Shown: positions 32,961 to 44,705 of the stretch, piece by piece | How the letters are laid out: every line of letters begins with the position of its first letter | Numbering within the stretch: position 1 is the first letter of the stretch | Notes under the pieces: generated by a model | Seen by the model: only the letters and a program-made list of their open reading frames with translations | Told to the model about the DNA's origin: nothing | The model's database searches: none | NCBI GenBank assembly: GCA_010279815.1 | Contig: QEOQ01000359.1 | Location: 338,688-402,687 of the forward strand | Length of the DNA: 64,000 bases | Direction of reading: 5' to 3' | Source: Brachionus plicatilis | Lineage: Eukaryota; Rotifera; Eurotatoria; Ploima; Brachionidae | Translations under genes and position numbers: made by a program

Positions 32961-34039
32961 TAAATCAAAGCTAAACATATAGAGTTACAATTTATTTATA
33001 TTTTGAAGAAATAATTAAAATTTTAAAAAAATAATTACTTTGTATTTTTTATTTTAAAATTTCAAAACAACAATAAATTCTTAAAAATGCCAATTAGTCT
33101 TCCAACACCGTACAAAAGAGTTCATGAGTTTGGAGCTGACAAAATTTGTGTAAAATCAGATGATTTATAAGTAAGGTATTCGAAATCTGCTTCTAAATAA
33201 GTTAGAATTGTTTTTTTTTAAATTGAATAAAATTTATATGAAAATTGATTGAATTGTATTTGAGTATTTTTATTTCATTCTTTTAACCTCATTCTAATCA
33301 TAATTCAAAAAAAAAATTTTTTTAAAAAAAAATTAGATAAATTTCCTTAAATTTTCTAAAAATAAAACTATGTTTTGAAAACTTTTATTTATTTGTTTTT
33401 ATTTATTTATTAAGATATATAGATTTAAAAATCGATATTCAATTTACAGTTTACTAAATTATATAGATAATCTATGTTATTTCTGAACTTGTTCAAAAGT
33501 CACAAGTTGAGTTCAAGTCATGACTTTAACATGACTCAAAATTTTAAAAAATTCAAGTGAAGATTTTGACTAATTTTAAAAAAAGTATTTAACAATGTAG
33601 AAAATTAAGGGTCATACATTTTTTTATTCAGGAAAAAATAAAACTTAAATATAAAACTATTTTTATTCTGTTATTTTTTCTTATTGTGTTTAATTTTTTT
33701 CACAGTGAATATTTTTGTCACTTGTGTAAAACATGATTTTTTCAACAAAGCATATATTAAAGTTGAGATCAAGAGTACCTTTAGGTTTTAGATTTAGATA
33801 AGTTTTTTTTTGTTATTTTTTATCTCTTTAAGATTTTATTTTTGGTGTCCATCTACAAAATTTTATTAAAAATTTTTAGAATAATTTTTAGAGTTTAGTT
33901 AGTAAACTTTTATTTGTCTAGAACTCTAATTTGAAAGTAATCAAAAAAATTCTTCTAATCTTTAAATCTGTATTTAGAATACCAGATTTAGATGGCCAGT
34001 ATTCAGAATGGCATACAAAACCACGAATTAATAAGGCCT

Positions 34040-34549
34040 TTAAAAGTAGAGTAAGAAAAATAAAAATATTATGTAGAGACACATTATGAAAACCAACAGA
34101 GAATATGTGTAAATCAAAATAATCATTTCCATGTTGAAGCCACTGAATTGCTTGACTACTTCGTAGTGCTTGTTTAGGTGATATTGTGTTAGAATAATTT
34201 CAAAGCCAGACTTGGAATTTTCATGATGACTGAGGTGTTTGTAAACCTCATAAATGCTTTTTAAGTCTGCGTTTTCAACTTCTTTGATGAAGTGAAGATT
34301 CTTGCTGATTTTCTTGTGCTTTTTGATCCATGCGAGCATGTCCTTGTAAAAAGTAGCAAGTTTAGACTGCACATAGACCACACTGAGCTCTCCATCTTCA
34401 CGTATTACGTTTGAAGCAAGCAAACTTCTTTTGATATCATCAAAAGAAAAATTAAGAAATTGTCTGACAATGTCTGCTTCGATCTTTTTAAATTGGTTAT
34501 GTTCAAAAAATTTTGCATGGCTTATTAACCACATCTTGTTGAATACCAT
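34040..34549 (-). CDS. Unknown tail-anchored membrane protein, paralog 2
   Basis: Starts MVFNKMWLISHAKFFEHNQF; this start is chosen because it gives 169 residues, the same as the paralog at 22029-22538. The frame stays open 29 codons further upstream (to 34636) without similarity. The soluble part ends near residue 135 and a C-terminal hydrophobic segment (ILIYTYSLLVFIMCLYIIFL) follows. Shared blocks with paralog 1 run end to end, with one extra residue in HLSHHENSKSG. Function unknown; topology suggests a tail-anchored protein. Intronless like its paralog. Confidence 0.8.
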   Translation of the reverse strand: MVFNKMWLISHAKFFEHNQFKKIEADIVRQFLNFSFDDIKRSLLASNVIREDGELSVVYVQSKLATFYKDMLAWIKKHKKISKNLHFIKEVENADLKSIYEVYKHLSHHENSKSGFEIILTQYHLNKHYEVVKQFSGFNMEMIILIYTYSLLVFIMCLYIIFLFFLLYF

Positions 34550-34763
34550 CTTGAAAGTTAATGAAGAATTTAAATGGATTTTTAATAATGGTCTGCTGTT
34601 GTATTTTATCTGATTAAAATAAAAGAATATCTTCACATTGTACGCTACTCTTGCGAATATTGTAGTTGTGTTGGATACTTCAACTGAGCATGTAATTTAT
34701 GGCTTATTTTTGGTTTAATAAAATAATAATTCTATAATTTCTCAATTTTATACCAGAACGGCG

Positions 34764-34809
34764 TCCATCTTGAATTTTTCAAATATTTACTTATGTTTTT
34801 TTATTGGCT
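34764..34809 (-). promoter_or_regulatory. Conserved upstream block with CCAAT box, paralog 2
   Basis: Same AGCCAATAAAAAAACATAAG word as upstream of paralog 1, followed by a related TTCAAGATGG stretch, 215-260 bases before the start codon. Conservation of a promoter block but not of the rest of the upstream region suggests selection. Confidence 0.55.
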
Positions 34810-35211
34810 AGCTTTGATCTCTATTATGGCCAGACGCACAAATTTTTTATTTTAATTTAAATGACCGAGGTCAAGTTTTATTTTTGAAGTAATTGATTGA
34901 ATATGGACAACAATGAACTAGAAAAAAAATCACCTCAATTTTATTCTTGACTACTCAAATGTGCTAAAAAATTAGGCTAGTGGGCCAACTAGAAATTGTC
35001 TCCTGGAAAAAAAGCCATGGTTCATACAGTATGTCTAGAAAATTTAGATCATTTATTTTTTTTTATGCAAGGTTTGTTAGTTTGTTTGTATTATATGATA
35101 ATCGAATTTTATTTATTAAAAAATTTTTAGATTATTTTTTTGTAATGCTCTAAATATTTTAGACATAAAAAAAGTTAAATCAATCTTGACCTTAAAGTTA
35201 ATGGTAAGAAT
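34810..35211. other. Intergenic, no feature recognised
   Basis: AT-rich flank between the paralog 2 promoter and the piggyBac element. Confidence 0.35.
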
Positions 35212-35251
35212 TTAACACTAGAAAGCCGGATTTTTTTAGGCACTAAATTTC

Positions 35252-35885
35252 TGCTTCACCAAATAATTATTAAATACTTCACCAAAATAAATCACCAAAA
35301 AAATAATAAAAAATGAACCAAATAAATATATTTTTCACCGAAACAGTTTTATTTCACCAAAAAAAAAATATTATTTTTTCACCAAATTTATTAATTATTT
35401 TAAAACAAAAAAATATTTATTTCAACCAAAATAATTTCTTTTTTCTGTGCAATGTTTCAGATTTAATATCCGAATCTACATCATCTCTAGTATCTTGATA
35501 ATCTAGTACGTTTTTCACTTGATGACGATACTGTGTTATCTTGAATTACTGCTGTTGCCATCGTACCGATTGAGTTTCAATTGATTTTTAAAGGATTTGC
35601 AGTAAACTATCATTATGAAAAATACTATTTATAATATTTTTGGGGAATAAAAAATTGAACTGGTGAAGTATAAATTAATTTGTTTTAGAAACCTATTTTG
35701 AATTGGTGGTTTGATTTGCACAGGTAATTGTGATTTTTTGGTGTCAATTAAGAATAAATTTGCGGCAAAATACACGAATTAGGTGTTAAATTTTGGTAAT
35801 CGAGTTTAGCCTTAGATTGTATTTTTTTGGTGATATTCTTTATTTTTTTGGTGAATAAAAAAAATATTAATGGTGAACGATAATT
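35252..35885. repeat. Iteron foldback element (CACCAAA family)
   Basis: TTCACCAAA-like words occur at least seven times in the left part (35255-35440), and the complement TTTGGTG recurs in the right part (35695-35875). A unique centre with GATGACGATACTGTG and GTTGCCATCGTACCG separates them. Located wholly inside the piggyBac remnant, so it inserted later. No coding region. Confidence 0.55.
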
Positions 35886-36002
35886 GTATGCCTTTTATTT
35901 ATATCTGAAAAGCCCGTCGGGTCTTTCTGACCCGTTTTTTAAAAGTCAAAGATTAAATGTTTAAATTCTTGTTATTTTATTCAAATACATAAAAAAACTA
36001 TT

Positions 36003-36507
36003 TAGATTTTGAATCATGACATCTCTTACACATTGCTCTTACAGCCATCTCATGTAAATATGTCCCACAAGTCGTTTTTCCGCAATCATTACAAGTAAAT
36101 TTGGACTTGTTCTCATTGCACAATCTAACCTGGCATTTTTTTCTATCACTGTTTATTGATTTTAAAATCTTACGAATCGAATCTTAGTCTCCTCAGAATT
36201 TTTCAAACAGTCCAAATAATTCCACTTCGACTTGACTTGTTAAAATTTGGATTGAAATCGTTTTGAATTGAATTTTGAATAACAGATTCTATTGATTCAT
36301 CATTGTGTCTTTCAACCTCATCATCATCATCATCATTTTCAACATAATCATCACCATCAGAACAAACTTTAAATCATTGTCTGAATGATCTTCGGAATCG
36401 TCAACATCAGCGAAATCATCATTATTCTGGTCTGAAGTCACTGACTGGGTATCATGAACCTTCCTTAGAAATTCAAGGGCTTTTTGAGCAGATGTCCTAA
36501 GCGGCAT
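36003..36507 (-). pseudogene. piggyBac transposase remnant, catalytic core deleted
   Basis: From 36507 on the minus strand: MPLRTSAQKALEFLRKVHDT, then an Asp/Glu-rich stretch, typical of piggyBac N-termini; a one-base frameshift near 36360 turns the acidic run into MMMM. From about 36150 to 36003 a Cys-rich C-terminus remains (CQVRLCNENKSKFTCNDCGK, then TCG..H...MCKRCHD). About 400 residues between them, including the catalytic Asp triad, are absent, so it cannot transpose on its own. Confidence 0.8.
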
Positions 36508-37084
36508 CTTCGAATAATTAAATCTTATGTTGAAAAACTTATTTTAGTGTAATTAGAACATATATAAGTGAAAGAAATTTTTTTAAAATTTTTTTACAAG
36601 ACAATCTATAAGTTGGGTCAGAAAGACCCGTCGGTCTTTTTAGTAATATTTTTTTTATGCGAGAAATTAAATTTTTTTTTTCAAAAACATAATTTATTTG
36701 TTCATTTTTATGTAGTATTTGGGTCTAGAAAGAATTAAGTCAAATAAAAAAATTGAAAAAAAAGTTATAGTCTTTAGAATGGACAAAAAGGGTCAGAAAT
36801 ACTCGACGGGCTTTCTAGTGTTAAATAACCAGGAAAAAGTCATTTTTGGACACTAAAGGCTGAAAACTTACATTTAGTCAAATGGTGGGTGAATTAAAAG
36901 AGCGCTGCAATTCAAGGCTTAACTTAATAATATCTCTCAAATAGAAAATGGGGTCTAAAACCAAAAACATTAGCTAATCTTTACAAATCCTTAATAGGAG
37001 ACATTGTGAAATTTGGAACAAAAATAAAAATATTAAAAATGCCAAAGCTTAAGTTCTGAAGGACCAAAACATGTTCTGTAAATT

Positions 37085-37265
37085 GCCCCCGGATTTACGT
37101 TAGGCAACGTAAATCCAATGCGAATTTACAATACGCAAAATTTACAGTAGTAAAATTAGCTTTGATTTGTTTTAATTTTTTTCGTTTTTTTATTTTAATT
37201 TAATATTTTAACTTATTATTCTTTAATCTGAGCGATCTTTAGCTGGGCACAATTGAACAAATAGC
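37085..37265. repeat. ACGTAAA fragment followed by a LINE family A relic
   Basis: GGATTTACGTTAGGCAACGT, then AAATCC..GAATTTACAATACG is a short ACGTAAA-type inverted segment. At 37215-37262 TTAATCTGAGCGATCTTTAG, then CTGGGCACAATTGAACAAAT is a diverged family A LINE terminus. Confidence 0.4.
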
Positions 37266-37689
37266 TTCTATTGGAAATTATTGGATTAATGAAGAAACCT
37301 CAAAGAAAATTTCTGATTTCATTTAAAAGGATAGGGATAAAGGATGAAAAAAAAGGAAATTTATTGGAGAATTTCTATCAACAATTTTTTGCACTAACAC
37401 TGATTTAATATAATCGAATTATTGAAAATGCTAAATATTAAAAAGCTTCTTTCAAATTGGATTTAATGTGAATTTCTATTAAATTAAAATATAATTAAAT
37501 CTATTTTTTTATTTTTGATTTAGAAAAATTATTTTGAAAATCACAATATTGGCTAATTTAATGAAAAATGATGATCAAATGGATTAATATATTTGTTGAA
37601 TCAGTTGCTACACATCGAGTACTAATCAGTAGCTGAAAAAAATAGATAAACAAATGTGCTCAATAGACTTTCAAGCTAGTTTTTTTTTT

Positions 37690-37706
37690 NNNNNNNNNNN
37701 NNNNNN
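37690..37706. other. Assembly gap (17 N)
   Basis: Run of 17 undetermined bases directly after a poly(T) tract and before a LINE-like 3' end. Its true length is unknown. Confidence 0.95.
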
Positions 37707-37885
37707 TATATTTTTTATATTTTTATTGGTATTTTACTTGGCAAATTTTATAATTACTTTTGTACAATTGTAAATATACTAGTAATTTTAATAAGAGTAC
37801 TGGAGGTCCCCAATTGACGCTCCAACTCCCAAAATCGCCCTAGTTGCGGCTTTCTTATTTAAATAAATAAATAAATAAATAAATA
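37707..37885 (+). mobile_element. LINE 3' end with (AAAT)n tail
   Basis: TACTGGAGGTCCCCAATTGA, then CGCTCCAACTCCC and TAGTTGCGGCTTTCTTATTT precede five tandem AAAT units. A less AT-rich terminal block plus a simple tail is the mark of a non-LTR element 3' end. The family differs from A and B; upstream sequence is lost in the gap. Confidence 0.6.
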
Positions 37886-38644
37886 TTTGTCCTGCTAAAC
37901 AAGTAAAATACATTGTTTAGCTAAAAAATACTAAAATTATTACTATTAATATTTATAAACAATTTAAGCCAATTTTAGCGATCATAAAATTTAAAAAGAA
38001 AAGTAAATTTGGAAAATGGATATAAATTTTAAGGGTCCAATTAAACGTTTAGTTATTTTTTTTGTGAGAGAAATTTAAAAAATAAATTACAATTAATATT
38101 TAAATTGTAATTAAATTTTATCGTTATTTTACAATCTTAATTCTTTAAGTAAATATTAAATTAAAAGAAAATTATAATTTTATTTTTAATCAAAAAATTG
38201 ACTCAAGTAATGATCCTTAAAAGTTGGATTCAAATGTTAAATTTTATAAAGCACTCGAGTCATGAATCATGACTCACGATTCAATAAATAATATGAATCC
38301 GAAGATTTTGTTGTGAAAATACCACAAATCACTCTAATAGGCTAATTCATTTAAATAGCCTTTATTCAAGCTATTTCCGATAGCAGTATTAGAAACAGTT
38401 GATACAATATCTCTTTTTAATAAGCAAAGAATAGAACGCTTAGCTAAGCTAAGAAGAACAAACTTGTAAAACCGCCCATTTCCTTGGTGTTGTGAAGTAC
38501 GTTTAAAAAAATCAAAAAAGTATTTTCAAATTTTCATTTTTATTAAAATTTCAATTTTTCTTGGTGTTGTGAAAAATTAAATTTGAAAGAAAATTTGATT
38601 ATTTTTTTTACTTATAAGCTTATAATAAACATAAAGAAACAAAA

Positions 38645-38735
38645 AAAAATTAAAATTTAATCACTCAAATTTTTGTCGAAAATCAATTCAAATGTTTTCA
38701 TACAACTACTGAATAAAAACATTATTTAGATTTTT
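38645..38735 (+). repeat. Direct repeat (second copy at 39770-39865)
   Basis: TTAAAATTTAATCAC-CAAATTTTTGT, then AATCAATTCAAATGTTTTCA and CTACT-AATAAAAACATT occur twice, about 1.1 kb apart in the same orientation. Too short and isolated for LTRs. Confidence 0.45.
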
Positions 38736-40477
38736 TTTTAAAAAGTAAAAAAGATAATTTTTAATGAAAAAAGAAAAAATCAACGATTGTTTTAGATTAG
38801 AAAAATTCAATTTAGAAACTCCGATTTTAAATCAAAGATCAAATCGAAATCAGTATCCTTTAAATTTTTAGACTTTTCAACAAATATTTGAACTTTTAGG
38901 AGGACTTCTAAAACGCAAGTTCATTTTTTGTTCTTTTAATCTTGTGAGTCATTTTTGAAAAATAAATAAAATATAAAAGAAAATGAAACAATTTGAAAGT
39001 TGTGCTTTTATTTTTTTTGGTCTAGTTCAGAAAACTAAAAAGTTAAGCTTTATTACGAATTAAAAAGTAATATTTACATGTATTTTTAACTAAAAATATG
39101 CAAAGTTTTTGTCCGAATTACAATTTAAACCAGAATTTAATTGTGAATCAGCTAATATTATAACTAACATTAATGAATTAAATAAAAAAAATATGAATAA
39201 CTAAATTTAAAATTCTTTGTAACTCGAGATATCACATAAGTTTAAGAAATGATTGTATAAATAAGAACCCTTTTTTTGTTAATTGTTAAAAAATTAATTT
39301 TTTTGACAAATTAAATTTTGTACAATCAATGTTTATTTTAATAATGTTAAATTTAGGTACTTGATTGAGCTAAAGAGTATTGATTTTAGCTAAAAAAATT
39401 ATTTTAATTGTTCGGCACGATCTAAAAAAAATTTGATTTGAGGCCTTTTTTATTTTTTGATAAAAATTATTTATATGATTGTGTTTTAAATGAGCATTGG
39501 TCTTTCATTAACAATTTTTCTTTAATTTAATTATTTTTTTTTGCTGAAATTTATGATAGTTGAAAATGATATAAACAACAGAATAAATATTAGTAACATT
39601 TCCGTCGATGTTATAAAATTCCATAATTACTTTTGTTCTTAATTAATTTTTAGTTCTAATCAAAATCATTTTTGGTTTTTTTTAGTTGACTTGAGACTTA
39701 ACAATTTTTTTCTATCAATCATATTTTTATACAAGGAATGATTAATTTTAATTGCTTGACAAAATATAATAAAAAAATTAAAATTTAATCACACAAATTT
39801 TTGTATTTCTATATTGTTGCAAAAATCAATTCAAATGTTTTCAAACAGCTACTTAATAAAAACATTTTCTTTTATTTATTTTGGCATTTAAATTTTTTAT
39901 TAGTATGCCATTAAATTACAGGCTCTTTATTTGATCCGACTTTATTTCCAATCTGCAAAATTTATTTCTTTTACTTTTATTTTTTCCAAGCAAATTTTTG
40001 GTAAAGATGCTAGAGTTAGAATAATTTTAATTTTCAAAATTAAATTTGAAAAAAAAAGAACTATTTATCTTTTCTTTCTGATGCCTTTTAATTTATTCAA
40101 TCAAAAATAATACTAAAAATGAACTACTAATAAATGTGTTCAGAACTAGATTTGAACAACCTTAAAATGTAATTTTTATTGCATTTTAAGTAGGCAAGTG
40201 ATTTTTTAAGAGCGTTTAGGACAGAGCCTTTTAGAAAAAGAATTTAAATTCAATAATATTTATGCTAATAAAAAGAAATAAATTTAGATAAAATTTTTTA
40301 GCAAATATTAACTTAGTTTTTCATCGTATTGATTATTTGCCATATAAAAAGCTTTTTTAAATACTATTTTTTTCTTATTTTTTCATTTTCTAAGACATAC
40401 TGATAAAATATATGGAATTTAATTAATTTTTTGTTACCATTCTTCTCATTGGAACCATTTCTGACTATAATATACAG

Positions 40478-40810
40478 TGATTTTATAAAAGGTCCAGAAT
40501 GGGCTACAATACGTGATTTTACATTATTGTTAGTAAGCTAACGTAATCTTACGTGAATATTAGACGGTATGAATATGTAATTTTACGATAAATTAAATAA
40601 GCTTACATTGAATTACGTAACTTTTAGTAAAATTATTGTTTCAAAATGTTACGGCCAAAAAAATGAGGACTTTAGTAGGAAAAATTTAAAATTGGCTTCT
40701 TTTCCAAGATATTTAATTAAATTTTATTATGAATAATTAAAAAAATATTTAGCATTCCTTACCGTTTCTTACTTAACTTTACGTAAAATTACACAATTTC
40801 TTGATAAAAA
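40478..40810. repeat. ACGTAAA-rich element
   Basis: Starts ACAGTGATTTTATAAAAGGT and contains many TACGTAA / TTACGTGA words, with opposing orientation in its right part (CTTTACGTAAAATTACAC). Member of the family best preserved at 60533-61270. Confidence 0.5.
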
Positions 40811-42866
40811 AAATTAAATTTTTTTTTAAATTATGGTGATAAAAGTGGTTTAAAGAAAAAGAATGCAATAGCTCATGATTAAAATAAATTAAATGTACAG
40901 AAGCAAAATGGGACTTTTTTCGATTTTTTTAGATATTAATTCATTAATGTTTTTTTTAATCATTTTTTATTATTTCGTTTTAAAAATTATACAAATATAA
41001 CAAATTTCTTTAATTTTCTCTTTTTCTATTAAATTTTTAGATTTTAATCATGATTTAATTTTGTGTTGTTTTATTTTAATCATCATTTAGAAATTATTAG
41101 AAATTTATTTGCGATTAAAAAAAAGGAAGATCATATGTCTTCTATTAATCGAAAACAGAACTGCGAAAATTATAAATAAAAATTTTCTTTTTTTTTTTTT
41201 TAATTTCATTATTATTCATAAAAGAATCTCTCTTAAGTTGTTTTCTAGCAAGTCTTTTATGTTTTATTTTTTAGATGCTCTGTCCTTTTCAGAAATTGTC
41301 ATAATTAAAACTCAGATTCACTAATTAGTTTAGTTACATTTAGATTAAATTACCTCTCTTTCTATGATCTTCTTACTAAATAAATCAATTGATTTAGAAT
41401 TCATATCATATAAATATTTATTTTAAAAATGATTAATGTTGGTCTTGTCCAGTATTTCAGAGATAATATTTTTAAGATTTTTTAAAGGTTTTTAAAAAAT
41501 TTTTGGATAAATTTTCTCTTATCTCCAGAGAAATCTAAAGTAAATTATTATTAGAAAAAAAATTATTTAAAGATTTTTTTAAAATTTTTTAAGAATCGTA
41601 AAAAAATTTTATTCTAAAAAATGTTCAGATTTTTCTGAAAAATTATTCTAAATAATTCCCAATTTTTTCTAAATTTTTGTCTTTTAGAATTTAGTATTAA
41701 AATAAGGTCTGATAAAAATGAATAAGATATTTAATAGAAAAACAATTTCCGTAATATTTATTATTAACCAAAAATAATAGCTAATTATTTTGGTTGGCAA
41801 ATTTAATGGATATTTAATAGTAAATAACACTTTATTTTCAGATGTTTCAATTTTTTTATTAATAATCTTCCCACTATAGTGGGCTGATGTGTTCCACGTA
41901 TAATGAATGATTAAAATACATAAGAAAGAATAGAAAAGTAATTCAATCTAGCTAAATTTTCTTGTTAGCTTTAAGATATTAAATGTTAAAAATATTTTTT
42001 TTAAATTGAATTAGCGTATTTTATTTCATAGAGTAAATACAATGGGTAAATGGCCATGGAATATTTGTAAAAGAATACAAATAATTATGCATTTAACTTT
42101 TATATTAGGAGCAAAAATAAACATTACCAAATAAAGAATAATTTTGAAATTTATTTTTGTATCCAAAGTTTAGTCGATTTTTCGCAAACTGAATTTCAAC
42201 AAATTGATCTATGAAATTTGCTTAAGCATACATTATTTTATTTAATTTTATTTAAAATTGCTTATTCAATAATACCAAACTCCATCTATTTGTTTAGCAG
42301 TGTTGCCATCAGCTACATTATCTTTAAGAAGATAAACATTGCTGAAATATTCAAATACACCGATAAATTTGTTTGAATTTTAAATTAATTACAATAATAA
42401 ATTTACAAAAATTTGAAGATGTTTCTAAATTTAGACAAAAAATTATTTTAATCTCAGTCTAAAGTAGAGTAAGTAAATGTTAAGGCAACAAAAAAAGATA
42501 AAAATCAAAATTTATTTACGAATGATAAATAAAAAAGCAAATTTTTTCTCAATATTTTATTTTCAATTAAAAAAGATGCAGCTTAAAATTTTTTTGTGAT
42601 CGTTTTTGTTTTAAAATTGGCATTAAATTTAAAATTATGATTGCTATCTGTCACGAGGTAAGAAAAGTTAATTAGCTTGGAGAACGTGCATTTCGAGGCC
42701 AAACTTTCACTCAAAGCATTTGAGGATAAATCAAAATTTAATAAAAATGGTAATAAAATTTATAATGCTGTGTCATCAAAAAATTTTATTTTTCCAAATA
42801 TTAGTTATACGATACTCTGAATGTCAACGAAACGTCTAGAATTAATCACAACATCACACATAAATA

Positions 42867-43829
42867 TCAGATAATACTTTCTATCAAAATTTTGAAATTA
42901 GCATCCAATTTGAGCTCATTTTTCAAATTTTTCAACTCTTCCACAACCAATTTTGGCGTTTTGTCATTTTTTAGAACTTTTTCCACAATTTGACACACTT
43001 TGTCTATCAAATTTATTTTCTCATCAACCTTTTCTTTCAATTCAGTTGCATTTAAGCCATAAAAATACAAAATTTTTATACAATGGCATAAAACTGGTCT
43101 GGCATGGCAGTGGATTCGTTTGGAGCAAGTGCCAACAATGGCCATGATCAATTCAATGCTGGACTCGATGAACTCCGACTGTTTATCAAAGTCCAGACCA
43201 ATCTTGGAGCTTTCAATGGAATCAAACGCAATTGCCAAACTTTTGTCCAGGTGACGGCTCGCGAATACACCCATTTGGTTGATGAACAAAATTAAATTTT
43301 TGTAATACACTGTCTTGGCAGAAATGTTGGTGGTCATGTAGCAATTGGTCAGCATTGAGCCCATGGTCTGAGAGTGCTTGCGGTAATAGTGCTCTCCAGA
43401 AGCATACTCTGGTTCCATAATAGCCAAGAGCTTCAGCATTGATTGTCCGATCGAGTGCAAAAACTCGACACACTCTTTGTCGTTCAAGTACTTGCCAAAG
43501 GTATCGTAAAGCAATTGGGCTCTCATGTTGAACCCAAGTTTGGCATGGGTCGAATTATCCAGCAGATGGTTTAGGATGCGGAGAGCGTGGATTTTTTTCT
43601 GATAGTCAATCTCTTCTAGATAAAAAATGCCGTATCTGAGCGTGACCTCAAGCAGGGCTTCGTCATCAAAGCCCGGAAAGTAAACCTCAAAAATGTGGTC
43701 CTCGAACTTTTGCTCCAAATTGGTGCATTCTTGAGCAAAACAGTGCTTAGCTTTGCCAAAACCCTCAATTAGTTTGGCTCTTTTTTGCTTGGTTGAAGTC
43801 AAGTTTATAAAGTTGCCAGTAGATGTCAT
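42867..43829 (-). CDS. TELO2-interacting protein 2 (TTI2)-like
   Basis: Intronless, 320 residues, all-helical in appearance (HEAT/ARM-like). The stretch KKIHALRILNHLLDNSTHAK, then LGFNMRAQLLYDTFGKYLND resembles the TTI2 motif in which a helix pair ending in 'LLDN' precedes a polar '..R..LLY.....YL' helix; YYKNLILFINQMGVFASRHL then fits 'L..FI..LG....RHLK'. TTI2 acts with TELO2 and TTI1 in the TTT complex, which with HSP90 matures PIKK kinases such as mTOR, ATM and ATR. Shorter than the human protein (508), lacking much of the N-terminal part. Assignment is from motif recall only; another HEAT-repeat protein is possible. Confidence 0.65.
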   Translation of the reverse strand: MTSTGNFINLTSTKQKRAKLIEGFGKAKHCFAQECTNLEQKFEDHIFEVYFPGFDDEALLEVTLRYGIFYLEEIDYQKKIHALRILNHLLDNSTHAKLGFNMRAQLLYDTFGKYLNDKECVEFLHSIGQSMLKLLAIMEPEYASGEHYYRKHSQTMGSMLTNCYMTTNISAKTVYYKNLILFINQMGVFASRHLDKSLAIAFDSIESSKIGLDFDKQSEFIESSIELIMAIVGTCSKRIHCHARPVLCHCIKILYFYGLNATELKEKVDEKINLIDKVCQIVEKVLKNDKTPKLVVEELKNLKNELKLDANFKILIESII

Positions 43830-44705
43830 TTTTAATTATCAGCTATTCAGTGTATGCTTGGTTTCGATTAAGTGGGTGAATAAACAAAAAAAAAGCTAGT
43901 CCTAAACACAATAGGATACAAAGTTAAAATGTTTTAAAATAAAAATTAGAATAATTAAATTAAACGCAATTACATTAAGAGAAAAATAAAAGCTTTTTTT
44001 TTCCCCGGGTATAAATACAGGCTTTTAAAAATAAATTTTTCTTTTCTTTTTTTCTTTTAAATTTCAAATTTTTGCACACTTTAGACTAAATCTTATCTAG
44101 ATAGAACCATGCTTTAGAATACATTATGATCGTTCAAGATCAGCTGAAGTTTTAGTAAGCGCAATTTCACGGAAAAGGTTGTTTCCATTTAAATAAATTA
44201 TGATTCAAAATTCGATCACTTTTCCCTAGGAACCGATTTATTTATTCTGCGCAAAAATTTTTTCAAAAATTAGTTACATAATTTAAATTTAGTACAATCA
44301 AGAAATTTCCAAAAAAAAAGATTGATCAAAAATTAGAAGCAAAAAAGGTCTCAAAAACTTATTTTTACAGTGTCATATTCAAACATTAAATACATTTTTT
44401 AATAGTTTAAAATTAATAATTCTGATCAAGGTACGAAATGAATTAATAAATCAAGTCTAGACATAAATCGGAGTACTTAATAAAATTAGAAATTTTCAAA
44501 TGATATTTTCATAATTTAAAACCTCAAATATTTAATTACTATAATTCTAGATTAAAAAAAATCCAAAAAAAAAAAAAAAACTCACACCTGGACTAGGTTT
44601 TATCTATCTTTTAACTATTTCGTTGCTTGCATGCTTGATGATATTTTTAATTTTAAAATGAATTAAAAATTAATTTAGATTTAATGAGACATTTAATAAC
44701 GAAAA
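43830..44705. promoter_or_regulatory. Head-to-head intergenic region with a TATA box
   Basis: Lies between the divergent TTI2-like and second deaminase genes. A clear core promoter-like word CCCCGGGTATAAATACAGGC is centred at 44012 on the plus strand. It is about 690 bases before the deaminase ATG, so it would imply a long leader or a 5' UTR intron. Confidence 0.4.

Larger units (their letters stand above)
29466..34039. other. Repeat-rich intergenic region
   Basis: No gene found in about 4.6 kb. It contains an ACGTAAA-type element (30980-31265), a coding-like fragment (31620-31735), a LINE tail (32480-32582), a MITE (32668-32960), AAGTCA-rich sequence near 33490-33560, and a short open frame near 33087 (MPISLPTPYKRVHEFGADKI) with no recognisable family. 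Confidence 0.5.
35212..36824 (-). mobile_element. Internally deleted piggyBac-like transposon
   Basis: Both ends lie on TTAA (35212-35215 and 36821-36824), the piggyBac target, with inverted ends CACTAGAAAGCC / GGGCTTTCTAGTG. Inside, the palindrome GGGTCTTTCTGACCC and relatives recur near each end (35918-35933, 36610-36630). On the minus strand the N-terminal acidic region and the C-terminal Cys-rich domain of a piggyBac transposase remain, while the whole DDD catalytic core is missing. A foldback element (35252-35885) is inserted in the left part. Confidence 0.85.
37890..42866. other. Intergenic, repeats only
   Basis: About 5 kb without a supported gene. Contains a direct repeat pair (38645-38735 and 39770-39865), an ACGTAAA-type element (40478-40810), and a short palindrome CCCACTATAGTGGG at 41870-41883. 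A 71-codon frame at 41109-41324 has no support. Confidence 0.5.

Noticed and set aside
35313..35498. 61-codon open frame
   Set aside because: Made of CACCAAA iterons of the foldback element.
37861..37885. Tandem AAAT units considered as an independent microsatellite or telomere-like repeat
   Set aside because: Position directly after a GC-containing block fits a LINE tail better, and the repeat is not telomeric.
38645..39865. LTR retrotransposon with the direct repeats as LTRs
   Set aside because: Repeats are only about 95 bases, lack TG..CA ends and enclose no gag or pol sequence.
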